NCBI GenBank assembly: GCA_037178625.1
Contig: CM074130.1
Span: 2,294,001 to 2,358,000 of the forward strand
Source: Skeletonema tropicum
Taxonomy: Eukaryota; Bacillariophyta; Thalassiosirophyceae; Thalassiosirales; Thalassiosiraceae
Direction: 5' to 3'
DNA length: 64,000 nt
Each line of letters opens with the position of its first letter. The stretch's first letter is position 1. The notes beneath the pieces were generated by a model. That model was given only the letters and a program-made list of their open reading frames with translations, was not told the DNA's origin and ran no database searches. The position numbers were made by a program, and so were the translations under genes. This document shows, in pieces, positions 1-8,703 of the stretch.

Positions 1-867
1 GACGTGCTCTTCCTCTTCTTCATCCATTGAGACTTTGTTGACTGTAGTTTCTCGACAATCCTCAGTCACCTCCCTCTCTGTGTCTGTGGCATCAGGCTCA
101 TGATTTTGCACACTACCTATCTCTCCCTCCACCGGAAGCTGTTCTGTCTCTTCCTGCTCTTCTCCTGCAGCATCAAATCTATTTGTGACAATATCGTCAT
201 TCTCTGACGATAATCCATCCGAGTTGCTCTCACTGTCGGTTCTCTCATCTTCTAGGACATTGCCCATGGTAATTATTTTCCCATCATACTTTTCTGCTGA
301 TTCATGCGATGGAGTGTTATCAACTCCAGTGCCACTGTTATTATTCCACAGGGGTTCATGTGTCAGCTCTGCATTTTCCAACTCTTCGCTCCCACTTCCA
401 CTTAAAGCATCAAATAATGATTTACTGGGAATTTCCAGAAAATCATCGCTTGATTGTGTCTCCTCTAATGCTATTCTTTCTTCGTAGCTTCCCTCCCTGA
501 GAGGAGACTCTGTGCCCTCCCTGCGAAGAGAATCAGTAGCTGAGTGCTCTGATGAGCGCCACAAATCTTCGGTTACTTCACAATGGGGAGAATTTGCACT
601 TGCCTTCGCATTGATAGTGGGATGAGAAATGCTAATTTGCGGCTCTACCTCTAAGGTATTGCTTTGCAGCACTGATGATTTATTATCATCGTCGATCAAA
701 ACAGCATCAACTTCGTCTATAATGTCCACAGATGCTGCAGCTACATCTTCTTTAGCGGCAGCAACAGTCTCATGTTCCTCTTCCTCTTCATCCTCAAAAT
801 GCTCCAATGCATCATGAAATTCGTCTGCATCGGAATCCCTGCTTGCTCTAATATTTACCTCCATCAT
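1..867 (-). CDS. Acidic low-complexity protein, N-terminal part (runs off left edge)
   Basis: An open frame of 289 codons starts at a double ATG (867/864) and continues to the left edge with no stop, so only the N-terminal part is visible. The product is very rich in Glu, Asp and Ser, with an EDEEEEEH stretch near residue 25 and further acidic runs throughout, and looks disordered. I recognise no domain. The gene is divergent from the NDP kinase gene at 1197, so the roughly 330 bp between them probably hold both promoters. A regulatory or chromatin-associated protein would fit the composition, but no function can be assigned. The long stop-free frame and strongly biased coding composition support a real gene. 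Confidence 0.6.
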   Translation of the reverse strand, partial: MMEVNIRASRDSDADEFHDALEHFEDEEEEEHETVAAAKEDVAAASVDIIDEVDAVLIDDDNKSSVLQSNTLEVEPQISISHPTINAKASANSPHCEVTEDLWRSSEHSATDSLRREGTESPLREGSYEERIALEETQSSDDFLEIPSKSLFDALSGSGSEELENAELTHEPLWNNNSGTGVDNTPSHESAEKYDGKIITMGNVLEDERTDSESNSDGLSSENDDIVTNRFDAAGEEQEETEQLPVEGEIGSVQNHEPDATDTEREVTEDCRETTVNKVSMDEEEEEHV

Positions 868-1196
868 TTTCGCTCTAAGGCGGCGGCTCTAGCTTGAACC
901 CTCTCAACGCAGAACTGAACTAACGCTGTGCTTCTACCACCTACCACCAACCTCGCCATTGTTGGAGTGCAGCCAGGAATTCATTTTGAACGTTGGAGTC
1001 CACTTTCTCGATTACAACCGCGTGATGTGTCGTTTCCTTTCCCACCCCGCTTTGCTCTCCGCCACTCGCTCTCGCTCCACACATCAGCCAAGCCCACTCG
1101 CTGAAGACTCCCCATTATTTCCCATTGGCATCACAAATCACCATCATCATCGATCCTCCTCCTCCACCTCCACTACACTACTTTCCTACTCTCACC
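868..1196. promoter_or_regulatory. Divergent intergenic region
   Basis: This stretch separates the start of the acidic protein (minus) from the NDP kinase (plus) and should contain both promoters and 5' leaders. The part just before 1197 is a pyrimidine-rich, CT/CAC-rich tract. I see no TATA box or other motif I would name. Confidence 0.4.
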
Positions 1197-2261
1197 ATGT
1201 TCTCTCAAGCCACCCGATCAATTGCCTCCACTGCAGCACGAAGAGCCGCTATCCGCTCTTCCACCCGTGCCGCATCATCCGTAGCCACACGCGTCGTCGC
1301 CGCTCCACTTGCATCCAAGCTCTCCGGAGGACTTGCCTTGCTCGCCGCTGCCGCTGCTATTGCAAAGAACAACCAAGAGAACAACGCTGTTGTATCTTGT
1401 GACCAACTTCCAGTCTATGGTGTTCCAGGAACCAACCAGGAGCGTACCTTCTTGGCAGTCAAGCCCGATGGTGTTCAAAGGGGTCTTGTGGGTGATATTA
1501 TTGCTCGATTCGAGAAGCGTGGGTACAAACTTGTAGGATTGAAGATGGTTTGGCCTACGGAAGAGATGGCCGCCAATCATTATAAAGATCTTGCGAAGAA
1601 GCCTTTTTACCCAGGTATGTGTTGGAAGTATATCTTGCTTTGATAGATACTGACTCAATTCTCTTGTTGGCTCTCTCACCAAAAAATAATGTACTCCTCT
1701 ACCATATCTTGAAATATTGCACACATATACAGGTCTTTGCAAATTCTTTAGCAGTGGACCAATCATCTGCATGGTAAGTGATGAAATTTGCTTTTGGTAG
1801 TACTCCAATTGCCTTGTTGCTTGTAGCGGCTGCTTATACAAAATACAAAATACAGAATTATAGGTATAGAGATGAATATTTTGCGTGATTGAATCGTCTA
1901 ACTTTTTCATCATTTCTTGGGTCATCATGGTCATTGCAGTGCTGGGAAGGAAAGGATATTATTGCACAGGGCCGCCAGATGTTGGGCGAGACGCAACCAC
2001 TTGCTTCCAAGCCTGGATCTATCCGTGGAGACTACAGTATCGACCTTGGACGTAACATCTGTCACGGATCCGACAGTCCAGAGAGCGCGGCTCATGAGTG
2101 AGTGATATTATGTTGTCCATTGTGTACAATCATTGCATCTTGGAGCTAATCTTTTTCTTACGTCTTTCCTCTTCTCGTGATGTTGATGTAGACTCAAAAT
2201 GTGGTTTCCTGAGGGAGTCAATGACTGGAAGAAGACTGTCGACGCTTGGGTTTATGAATAA
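1197..2261 (+). CDS. NDK: Nucleoside diphosphate kinase, mitochondrial type (4 exons)
   Basis: It transfers the gamma phosphate from ATP to NDPs through a phosphohistidine. Exons 1197-1614, 1733-1773, 1940-2097 and 2192-2261 join in frame to 228 residues, with GT-AG introns of 118, 166 and 94 bp. The fold is continuous: [11 protein letters not shown], then KPFYPG across intron 1, SGPIICM, GTIRGD-like SKPGSIRGD and the catalytic NICHGSDS histidine, ending in WVYE. The core is about 150 residues, the normal NDPK size. It is preceded by about 75 residues rich in Arg, Ser and Ala, then a short hydrophobic [11 protein letters not shown] segment. This looks like a mitochondrial presequence plus membrane anchor, as in plant NDPK3-type enzymes. 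The ATG at 1197 was chosen because the upstream in-frame ATG (1125) only adds a poly-Pro leader and would mask the presequence. Confidence 0.93.
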
Positions 2262-2472
2262 GTTGATCTAAAATACTTCTGATGCATGGTCAAGTACAAG
2301 ATTGTTTGACGATCAAATAAGAAGCGACCAAACACACGAAGTAAACTTACAATAATCTGGTCTGAAAACTTAAATTACAAAACCTAGCAAATATGTATTT
2401 TGGCACTTGAGAACACTTCACAATTGTTGTTTGCTATCCTACGTATGTGCTAGCAATGAAAACTCTACAATC

Positions 2473-3521
2473 TCATTTCAGGGCGTGTTCGAAATATCCA
2501 ATGAGGTGCTGCGCAATCGTAAAGGAAAAGATTAGCTTCGGCCCAACAACGATAAGCTTGGGTGTTAAGCCCTTGAACAATCCACCAAATCCTTCGTTTT
2601 GGATCAATCGTCTGAAAATAGTCATGCCTCCTTCTGGCGAATCAAAAGGTCGATTCTGGATCCTCGTCTTCACTACATCCAAAGGCTGTGCGACCGAAAT
2701 GGATGCAACAGCACCGACGCAACTTGCAATTGCGTCCTGAGTCCAAGTGGCTCGAACGCCATCTTCACCTACACCCATCCAGGTCTTTGCAGCTGTGGCA
2801 CCTCCAAAGAGCGCAAAGCTTCCAGGAGCATTTCGCATAGCTGTGAGTCCAGCTCCACGATACAAACCAAATCCCTCCTTGCGAAAAATTTCAACCACTC
2901 CACGACCATGGAGTTGCTCTGGCGCAGTCTGTGCTTTCACTTTGAGTGCATCGAGTGGCAACAAAACAATTTCTCCGATCCCGATTAGACTTCCACTGGT
3001 AGCGGAGAGAAGTGTACGACCGGTTTTGTGACCGAATTGCTCATCAAAGTCTTTTCCAAAGCGTTTCGTCATCATATCTAAAACAACTGGTTGTCCACTG
3101 CATATGCAGGCATTGGTGAGAAACATGAATGAGCATGGTAGAAGATATGAGCAATAATTACTGAGGATAAAGCTAAGTGAACTTACCCAAACTTGTAAAC
3201 ACGCTGCAGGATCTTGTAGGCGGCACCGAATCCGATACCCGGAAAGAGACTCATAGCTTTCTGTCCTAGTCCTTCTGTTGCACAAGTACGAAAGATTGCA
3301 TTGTTCAGATTCATTCTAGTTTGCGCGGGTGAACCAAGAGCAATGATTTGAGTCTCAGTACTCATGAGACGCTTGGCGACAGTGTCAACGGGGTGGAATA
3401 GAGCAAGTTCAGATACGCCCGCTACTGCACTGCCTATGATTCGTGCATTTGCTTTCCCAGATGATGCATGCATAGCACTTGTCGAGACGATGCTGGTAGA
3501 CTGAGAATCCTTGTTCGTCAT
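2473..3521 (-). CDS. GGC1: Mitochondrial GTP/GDP carrier-like protein (2 exons)
   Basis: A mitochondrial inner-membrane solute carrier of 319 residues. Exons 3187-3521 and 2473-3097 are joined across an 89 bp GT-AG intron (3098-3186). The three repeats of the SLC25 family carry signatures HPVDTVAKR, LPLDALKVK and QPLDVVKTR. The closest family I recognise is the yeast GGC1/YHM1 GTP/GDP exchanger. Shared features are FHPVDT..KRLMS in repeat 1, FPG.G..A.YK.LQRVYK, then GSLIGIGEIVLLPLD, RNAPGSFALFGG and GLTPKL..GPKL.FSF. The subfamily call rests on remembered family motifs, not on a search; membership of the carrier family is certain. The gene converges on the 3' end of the NDP kinase gene (about 210 bp apart), another mitochondrial nucleotide protein. 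Confidence 0.88.
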
Positions 3522-3843
3522 GATGATTTGATATTGTGTTTAAACAAGAGTGCAGCCCTGGTCGATGTTATTTACAATAGATATGAATTATGAAGGCAAA
3601 AGCCTGCTGAACGGAGTCGGAAGGCTTGTCCATCCAAGAGCGTCGATGATTGTTCTTTGGCAGCGGTGCATTAGCATCTTCGATGGGTGTCACCGATGGG
3701 ATCAGAATCGTTTTGGCATTTTTTGGCCATCAGCTTAGATCCCAGTATTGTAGTTTTCCATAGCATCGCCAAACTTTCTCTATGCTGGGATGATCTACCA
3801 TCGCAAAGTGAAAAAATAAAAAATGTCGAAGGTCGAAGCTAAA
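3522..3843. other. Intergenic region with GTCGAAG repeats
   Basis: Upstream region of the GGC1-like gene, with no supported coding frame. Its right end (about 3823-3838) has a short GTCGAAG repeat. The same repeat reappears, expanded, on the far side of the neighbouring MITE (about 4343-4378), as if the element inserted within or beside this simple repeat. Confidence 0.4.
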
Positions 3844-4340
3844 TACTGGCGGGAAAAAAGTTTCACCGGGAAAAAAGTGGCACCAACTAGAATCTCACAC
3901 AAAACACTAACAAAACACAACCATCGATTTTAAACCCCTACAATGGTGGTTCTGCGCGTCAATATCGCCCTCCCGACCCCATCTCCGTCCATAATATGAT
4001 AGAAGAGACTAATAGCTTTCGATAGAACCACTGGTCAACGTTATATGTAGTATATTCGCATAGCAGCAGCAGCACACGCATGCAAAGATGCCGTAGGCAT
4101 GCGTCATCCTAGATCAAAATAGCAGTTATCAGTCCCAAAATTGTAGATAGTTGCTCTATATGGATGAACTATAGTTTCTTCTGAAGCAGATAATGTATAT
4201 ATAATGATTGGTATGGTATGTTGAGGCTGTTCTATGTATTTTTGTCGAGTATCATGGCCATATTTATGACTTCGTTCATTTTGTTAGTGTTTTGTGTGAG
4301 ATTTGAGATTGGCACTGGTGCCATTTTTTTCCCGCCAGTA
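3844..4340. mobile_element. MITE-like element with terminal inverted repeats
   Basis: The ends are inverted copies: TACTGGCGGGAAAAAA at 3844 and its complement ending CCCGCCAGTA at 4340. The homology continues inward for roughly 65-70 bp with small gaps, including AATCTCACACAAAACACTAA on the left and its complement at about 4283-4302. The interior (about 350 bp) has no coding capacity, so this is a non-autonomous element. TA is present at both outer ends and may be a TA target-site duplication. Superfamily assignment is not possible from this copy alone. Confidence 0.7.
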
Positions 4341-4452
4341 GGAAGTCGAAGGTCGAAGTCGAAGGTCGAAGGTCGACTTTAAGTCGACGATGATGGAGAT
4401 AGCACTCCAACAGATACAGGCACTCTCGGTTTCACTGTAACAACGAATCATC

Positions 4453-5850
4453 ATGGAACAATCTCATCAGCTGCAACAGCGACGTTTTAGCATTGCCATG
4501 GTTTGTGACTTCTTTTATCCTCGCCTGGGCGGGGTGGAAAATCACATATGGTCGCTTGCATTTCATCTGCTGCGTTTGGGCCATAAAGTTATTGTCATAA
4601 CACATGCCTACAAATGCGTTGATAATGAATATTCTGGTGAAGACGACACGACAATACGGCAAAGAAGCAAGCGGAGTGGTGTACGATACCTACCGGGAGG
4701 GCTCAAAGTTTACTACTGCCCTTTTTTACCCATGGTTGATGAAGATTGTATGCCGACATTTACTGTGTCATTTCCACTACTTCGATGGATATTTATTCGT
4801 GAAGGAATTGATATTGTACATTCCCATCAAGCAACATCGACACTTGCAAATGAGGCTGTGACCTATGCAGCTGAGTTGGGATTAGCAAGCATCTACACTG
4901 ATCATTCTTTGTTTGGATTTAACGACATTGCATCAGTAATATTGAATCGAGTACAAAAAGTGACAATGTCCACAGTTGGTGCCGTCATTTGTGTCTCACA
5001 TACATGTAGAGACAACTTCATATTGAGAGCAAAGCTACCGCCCTCTACCGTGCATGTGATTCCCAACGCTGTGGATCCTGCAAAGTTTACCCCAGATACA
5101 ACGAAACGCGACAAAGATAAAATAACAGTTGTTGTGGTATCACGACTTGTTTACAGAAAAGGTGTCGACTTGCTGGTTGGAATCATTCCAATAATATGCA
5201 AGACATATCCACAGGTTGACTTTGTGATCGGTGGAGATGGCAATAAGAAACTCGCATTGGAAGAAATGGTCGAAAGGGAGAGACTGCAAGATCGAGTCGA
5301 ATTCCTTGGCTTTGTGCCCAGTGGTTCAGTTCGTGATACACTGGTTCGCGGTCATGTCTTTCTCAATTGCTCTCTAACAGAGTCGTTTTGCATTGCTATC
5401 CTTGAGGCAGCCTCGACAGGTCTCTTTGTTGTCTCTACCAATGTTGGAGGAGTTCCAGAAGTTTTACCTCCAGATATGATTCACTTATCAGAACCAAACA
5501 TCGATTCACTGGTAGAGGGCTTATCAATCGCAATTACTGAAAAGATACATTCAGTGAATCCTCTTGAGTTTCATCAGCGGGTCAAAGAAATTTATTCTTG
5601 GCATAGAGTTGCAAGAGAGACAGAATTGGTTTACAGCAATGTTTTTGAGAATCCGAGGTTGTCATTCCTGCAGCGATTGGCTCGCTACAAAACAGTTGGT
5701 GGAGTGGCTGGTTATGTTGCCTGTGTATTAGCAATTACGTTGCATTTCGTTGTATCATTAGTTGAATGGTGGCAGCCTGTTCATCTGATTGACGTTATCC
5801 CTGATATGTGTTCGGTACATGACTACAATGAGAAGAAGAAGAAACAATAA
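4453..5850 (+). CDS. PIGA: GPI N-acetylglucosaminyltransferase catalytic subunit (PIG-A/GPI3)
   Basis: A GT4-family glycosyltransferase of 465 residues in a single exon. It transfers GlcNAc from UDP-GlcNAc to phosphatidylinositol, the first step of GPI-anchor synthesis, at the ER membrane. The N terminus has the PIG-A signature CDFFYPRLGGVENH, followed by GHKVIVITHAY, VHSHQATS and YTDHSLFGF. The C-terminal Rossmann half carries VIPNAVD, VSRLVYRKGVDLL, GGDGNKK and SLTESFCIAILEAAS, including the E-x7-E type nucleotide-sugar motif. A hydrophobic segment near residues 410-435 is the expected single C-terminal membrane anchor. Length agrees with PIG-A homologues (about 450-480). The gene lies about 110 bp downstream of the MITE and ends 63 bp before the stop of the convergent gene at 5914. 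Confidence 0.95.
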   Translation: MEQSHQLQQRRFSIAMVCDFFYPRLGGVENHIWSLAFHLLRLGHKVIVITHAYKCVDNEYSGEDDTTIRQRSKRSGVRYLPGGLKVYYCPFLPMVDEDCMPTFTVSFPLLRWIFIREGIDIVHSHQATSTLANEAVTYAAELGLASIYTDHSLFGFNDIASVILNRVQKVTMSTVGAVICVSHTCRDNFILRAKLPPSTVHVIPNAVDPAKFTPDTTKRDKDKITVVVVSRLVYRKGVDLLVGIIPIICKTYPQVDFVIGGDGNKKLALEEMVERERLQDRVEFLGFVPSGSVRDTLVRGHVFLNCSLTESFCIAILEAASTGLFVVSTNVGGVPEVLPPDMIHLSEPNIDSLVEGLSIAITEKIHSVNPLEFHQRVKEIYSWHRVARETELVYSNVFENPRLSFLQRLARYKTVGGVAGYVACVLAITLHFVVSLVEWWQPVHLIDVIPDMCSVHDYNEKKKKQ

Positions 5851-5913
5851 CTATATCATTTACTTCATTCATACCTACGTAAGATTGACATTACTTATAC
5901 CCATCACAATGTT

Positions 5914-6783
5914 CTATCTTTTACGAACGAAAAGTGCAGCTGCATTTCCTGTACGCGATCTTGCAGCCAAAGAATTCATCTTCCTTGATCTCTTCCATGT
6001 CTCTTCCTTCTTGCTTGCTCTCTTCTTGCCACTTGACCCACGTGCCATTGAAGTTCCAGACGATAACGAACCTCTTGCAAAAGCGATAGCAGCTTTGGAG
6101 GGAGCTGTTCCCATTGTAGCTGATATCAAATGCTGCCTGCTTTGATCGTCAACGATGTCATCTGTTTCACTTCCCACACCGCCAAGTGCAACGACTTCGA
6201 TATTCTGGCTCATTTTTTGAGGAGCATCAATCATATTGGAATCATCATCTACCACAAATGTAGTGTGTTTTCCGAGACGCTTCTTCTCTTGCAATTTTCT
6301 CTTCTTCTTGTCTTGTTTAGCTTTTTGCAATTGATCTGCTCTTTCAGAGTCAACCATTGCCAAGAAGTCGTCAGTCAGAAACTCATCACCGTCATCCTCA
6401 TCATCAATATCACTATCTTCGTCAGGTTCCGACGGCTTGGCAATTTCAACGTTCTTCTTGCGCTTTTTCTTTGGAACTGTAGAGTCTTTTGCCATTTTGC
6501 GTTCGGCATCACGTAGCTTTTTTGTCGATTCACGTGCAGCGCTGCCTGAAACTTCTTCTACATTATCATCGTCACTTTCATCAGCGTCTCCTCGGACATC
6601 ATCACTTTCATTAGCTTCCTCCTCGAGATTGTCGTTTTCTTCTCCGTCGTGTTGGCTATCACCTGCATCTGAGACATCATCGTCGAATACAATCTTTTTG
6701 TTCTTTTGCACATCAGATGATTGGATGGCGCCTGATAATTTGGCCTTGGCTGCCGTCTTTGCTTGTCGCGTAGACTTTCTCAT
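5914..6783 (-). CDS. Hypothetical acidic/basic nuclear-type protein
   Basis: An intact 289-residue frame with no domain I can name. The first 20 residues are basic (MRKSTRQAKTAAKAK). Residues about 30-85 are strongly acidic (DDDV, EEND, EESD repeats). A Lys/Arg cluster (KKKRKK) sits near residue 105, followed by a second acidic block (EDSDIDDEDDGDE) and an Ala/Arg/Ser-rich basic tail ending FVRKR. Alternating acidic and basic blocks with nuclear-localisation-like clusters are typical of nucleolar or ribosome-biogenesis proteins, which is an inference from composition only. The gene is convergent with PIG-A and divergent from the phosphatase-GNAT gene at 7172. Confidence 0.7.
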   Translation of the reverse strand: MRKSTRQAKTAAKAKLSGAIQSSDVQKNKKIVFDDDVSDAGDSQHDGEENDNLEEEANESDDVRGDADESDDDNVEEVSGSAARESTKKLRDAERKMAKDSTVPKKKRKKNVEIAKPSEPDEDSDIDDEDDGDEFLTDDFLAMVDSERADQLQKAKQDKKKRKLQEKKRLGKHTTFVVDDDSNMIDAPQKMSQNIEVVALGGVGSETDDIVDDQSRQHLISATMGTAPSKAAIAFARGSLSSGTSMARGSSGKKRASKKEETWKRSRKMNSLAARSRTGNAAALFVRKR

Positions 6784-7171
6784 TTTCTTGGTGATATAGT
6801 CGATTTCAAGGCGAGTTTGGAGGCGTTATTGAGACTACTGTGCTGCTGTTGCTGTTGCGTGCGGATAGGTCGTTATGATAGGCGCTACTGAAGTGCATGG
6901 TTTGTGTCCTTGCTGCTGCTTCCTTTTCGGGGGGGTTGCGGACAGACCGCCGCTTGCCTGCTCGCTTAACTTCGCTAAGTAGCATGACGCATGACCATGA
7001 CCATGCCATGACGAAGTACCATAAGTAGTGTGATGAATCGTATGAATGTGCTCTTGCCTACGATATGTCATAACAACGATTGGCTCTGGAGGCAGGCATA
7101 GAAGTGTAGGCTATCCTCCTCTCATAATATTTTGCCAAGATTAATAATAATATCTCATCATTTAACTAACA
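6784..7171. promoter_or_regulatory. Divergent intergenic region
   Basis: 388 bp between two divergent starts (6783 minus, 7172 plus). It contains a short CTG/TTG-rich stretch near 6840-6860 and a G-run near 6929. The last 40 bp before 7172 are AT-rich (AATAATAATAT), a plausible core promoter or leader. There is no supported gene. Confidence 0.4.
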
Positions 7172-8614
7172 ATGGCATCATCCAAAGAAAAATATGTGAG
7201 ACGGTCAATTTCCGTCCGCCTCATCAGGCACGGTGAATCGAAGAATAATCAAGTGTACCGTGAAGCTAACCGATTGTTCAAAGGAGGGACGCCAGAATTT
7301 GACGCGAAAGGCTGGGCAGAATATGTTGATCAATACCGCGTAGCTGATCCTGGTCTTAGTGATGTTGGTGAAGAGCAAGCATTGAGATTGTCGCATTACT
7401 TGGAACCACATCTTGTCAATCAAGCTGGTGAGGTCAGATTTGTCATTTCACCCATGATGAGGACAATTGAGACCATGTTACCCACATTAACAGCAATGAA
7501 TAATAAAAGTAATGAAAATCCACAGATCAAGACATTTATCAATGGATTCTACTTTGAATCAGAGGGATGCCATACTCGAGAGAAGGTAGAGCCCGGTATG
7601 AATTCGGAGCAAATTGCAGAAGTCTTATCTCCAGCGGGTGTCCAAGATGCTTCATATGTCGGGTTTCAAAGCGGCCCTGAGAATGGTTGGTATGCTCATG
7701 GGACAGGTCCTGAAACTCGTCATGAGTCGGAGCAGCGTGCTGCACGGTTTTACGTGTGGTTAATGGAGTTTCTAGATGAGCAGCTGATGGAAGCAGAACA
7801 AAGTGAAGTAGAGGATATTTTTGATGCAGGAGTTACACTGCCGGGAGAAGAGAACGATAAATGCCATGATCGATTCCAGCCACGTGCCAGGAGGAGAAGA
7901 ACTGCTATCTTATGTGGACATGGAGATTTCATGTCCTTGTTGCTAAAACGAATTGTCGCTGGCTTTGGACACTCTATTGAAAGGGAAGGAGAGAGTCATA
8001 GATCTGCTTTCGTGCATTTCAATACAGGTATCACAGAGTTGGAGTATTTCGGAAAAGGCAGGTTCCTCCTAATGTCTTCCAATCAGATTCCTCATTTGCA
8101 TGGCCCCAACGGAGAATGTTACATAACTGGTGGATCTCTCAAAGATGGATGGAGCTACCTCATGCCAAGCGATAAGATCCTTCTCGATTCAGAAGTGGCG
8201 TTTGCATTCTCTGATGAGGTGCAGCCGCATGTTGCAGAGCAAACAGAAGCACTTCGTAGTCTATACTTGTCTAGAAGGGGGTCATCTTCGTCGCAGGATG
8301 AACTTGATACGACTCATCACAAAAGCAATCTCACAGTTGTCGTGAAACGAGGGTTGCAGGTGGTTGGATGTGCATCTCTTGACGAGAGGACAGGGCGACT
8401 CAGCGATGTGGTTGTGCGCCCATCAGCACGCAGAAGTCAAGTCGGACGAAGTCTAATCGACGCAGTAAAGAGTCGTGCTGTTGAAACGAAAAAGTTTGAC
8501 AAAATTATTGTAGAGCCGGATACTTCCGAATCGAAAGCGTTCTTTGAGAAAATGGGTTTTGAGTCTACTGAAAATTACACCAGCGAGATTGTTCGCATGG
8601 AGTGTAAGCTTTAG
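7172..8614 (+). CDS. Histidine phosphatase (PGAM-like) fused to a C-terminal GNAT acetyltransferase domain
   Basis: A single-exon 480-residue protein with two domains. Residues about 14-330 form a histidine-phosphatase (phosphoglycerate-mutase-like) domain: RHGES with the phospho-accepting His at 20, GLSDVGEEQA, SPMMRTIET, and the second catalytic His in CGHGD (His about 250). Residues about 380-475 resemble a GNAT N-acetyltransferase: VVGCASLDERTGRLSDVVV as the central beta strands, then RPSARRSQVGRSLID as the acetyl-CoA loop, and SKAFFEKMGF near the end. Both motif sets are visible in one uninterrupted frame, so the fusion is not an artefact of exon joining. Substrates cannot be predicted; a small-molecule or protein phosphatase linked to acetylation is possible. 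Cytosolic location is likely because no targeting peptide is visible. Confidence 0.85.
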   Translation: MASSKEKYVRRSISVRLIRHGESKNNQVYREANRLFKGGTPEFDAKGWAEYVDQYRVADPGLSDVGEEQALRLSHYLEPHLVNQAGEVRFVISPMMRTIETMLPTLTAMNNKSNENPQIKTFINGFYFESEGCHTREKVEPGMNSEQIAEVLSPAGVQDASYVGFQSGPENGWYAHGTGPETRHESEQRAARFYVWLMEFLDEQLMEAEQSEVEDIFDAGVTLPGEENDKCHDRFQPRARRRRTAILCGHGDFMSLLLKRIVAGFGHSIEREGESHRSAFVHFNTGITELEYFGKGRFLLMSSNQIPHLHGPNGECYITGGSLKDGWSYLMPSDKILLDSEVAFAFSDEVQPHVAEQTEALRSLYLSRRGSSSSQDELDTTHHKSNLTVVVKRGLQVVGCASLDERTGRLSDVVVRPSARRSQVGRSLIDAVKSRAVETKKFDKIIVEPDTSESKAFFEKMGFESTENYTSEIVRMECKL

Positions 8615-8703
8615 GCTTTAAAATTATCTAGACTGAAGTGTCTATGCAATTTCTTTCGTTTACTTTATCTATCTATGTTTTCTTTTATGAAGCAGTCAAT
8701 GCA

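Noticed and set aside
1275..1934. 219-codon minus-strand frame
   Set aside because: It overlaps the NDP kinase exons and introns on the other strand; the plus-strand protein has clear NDPK motifs.
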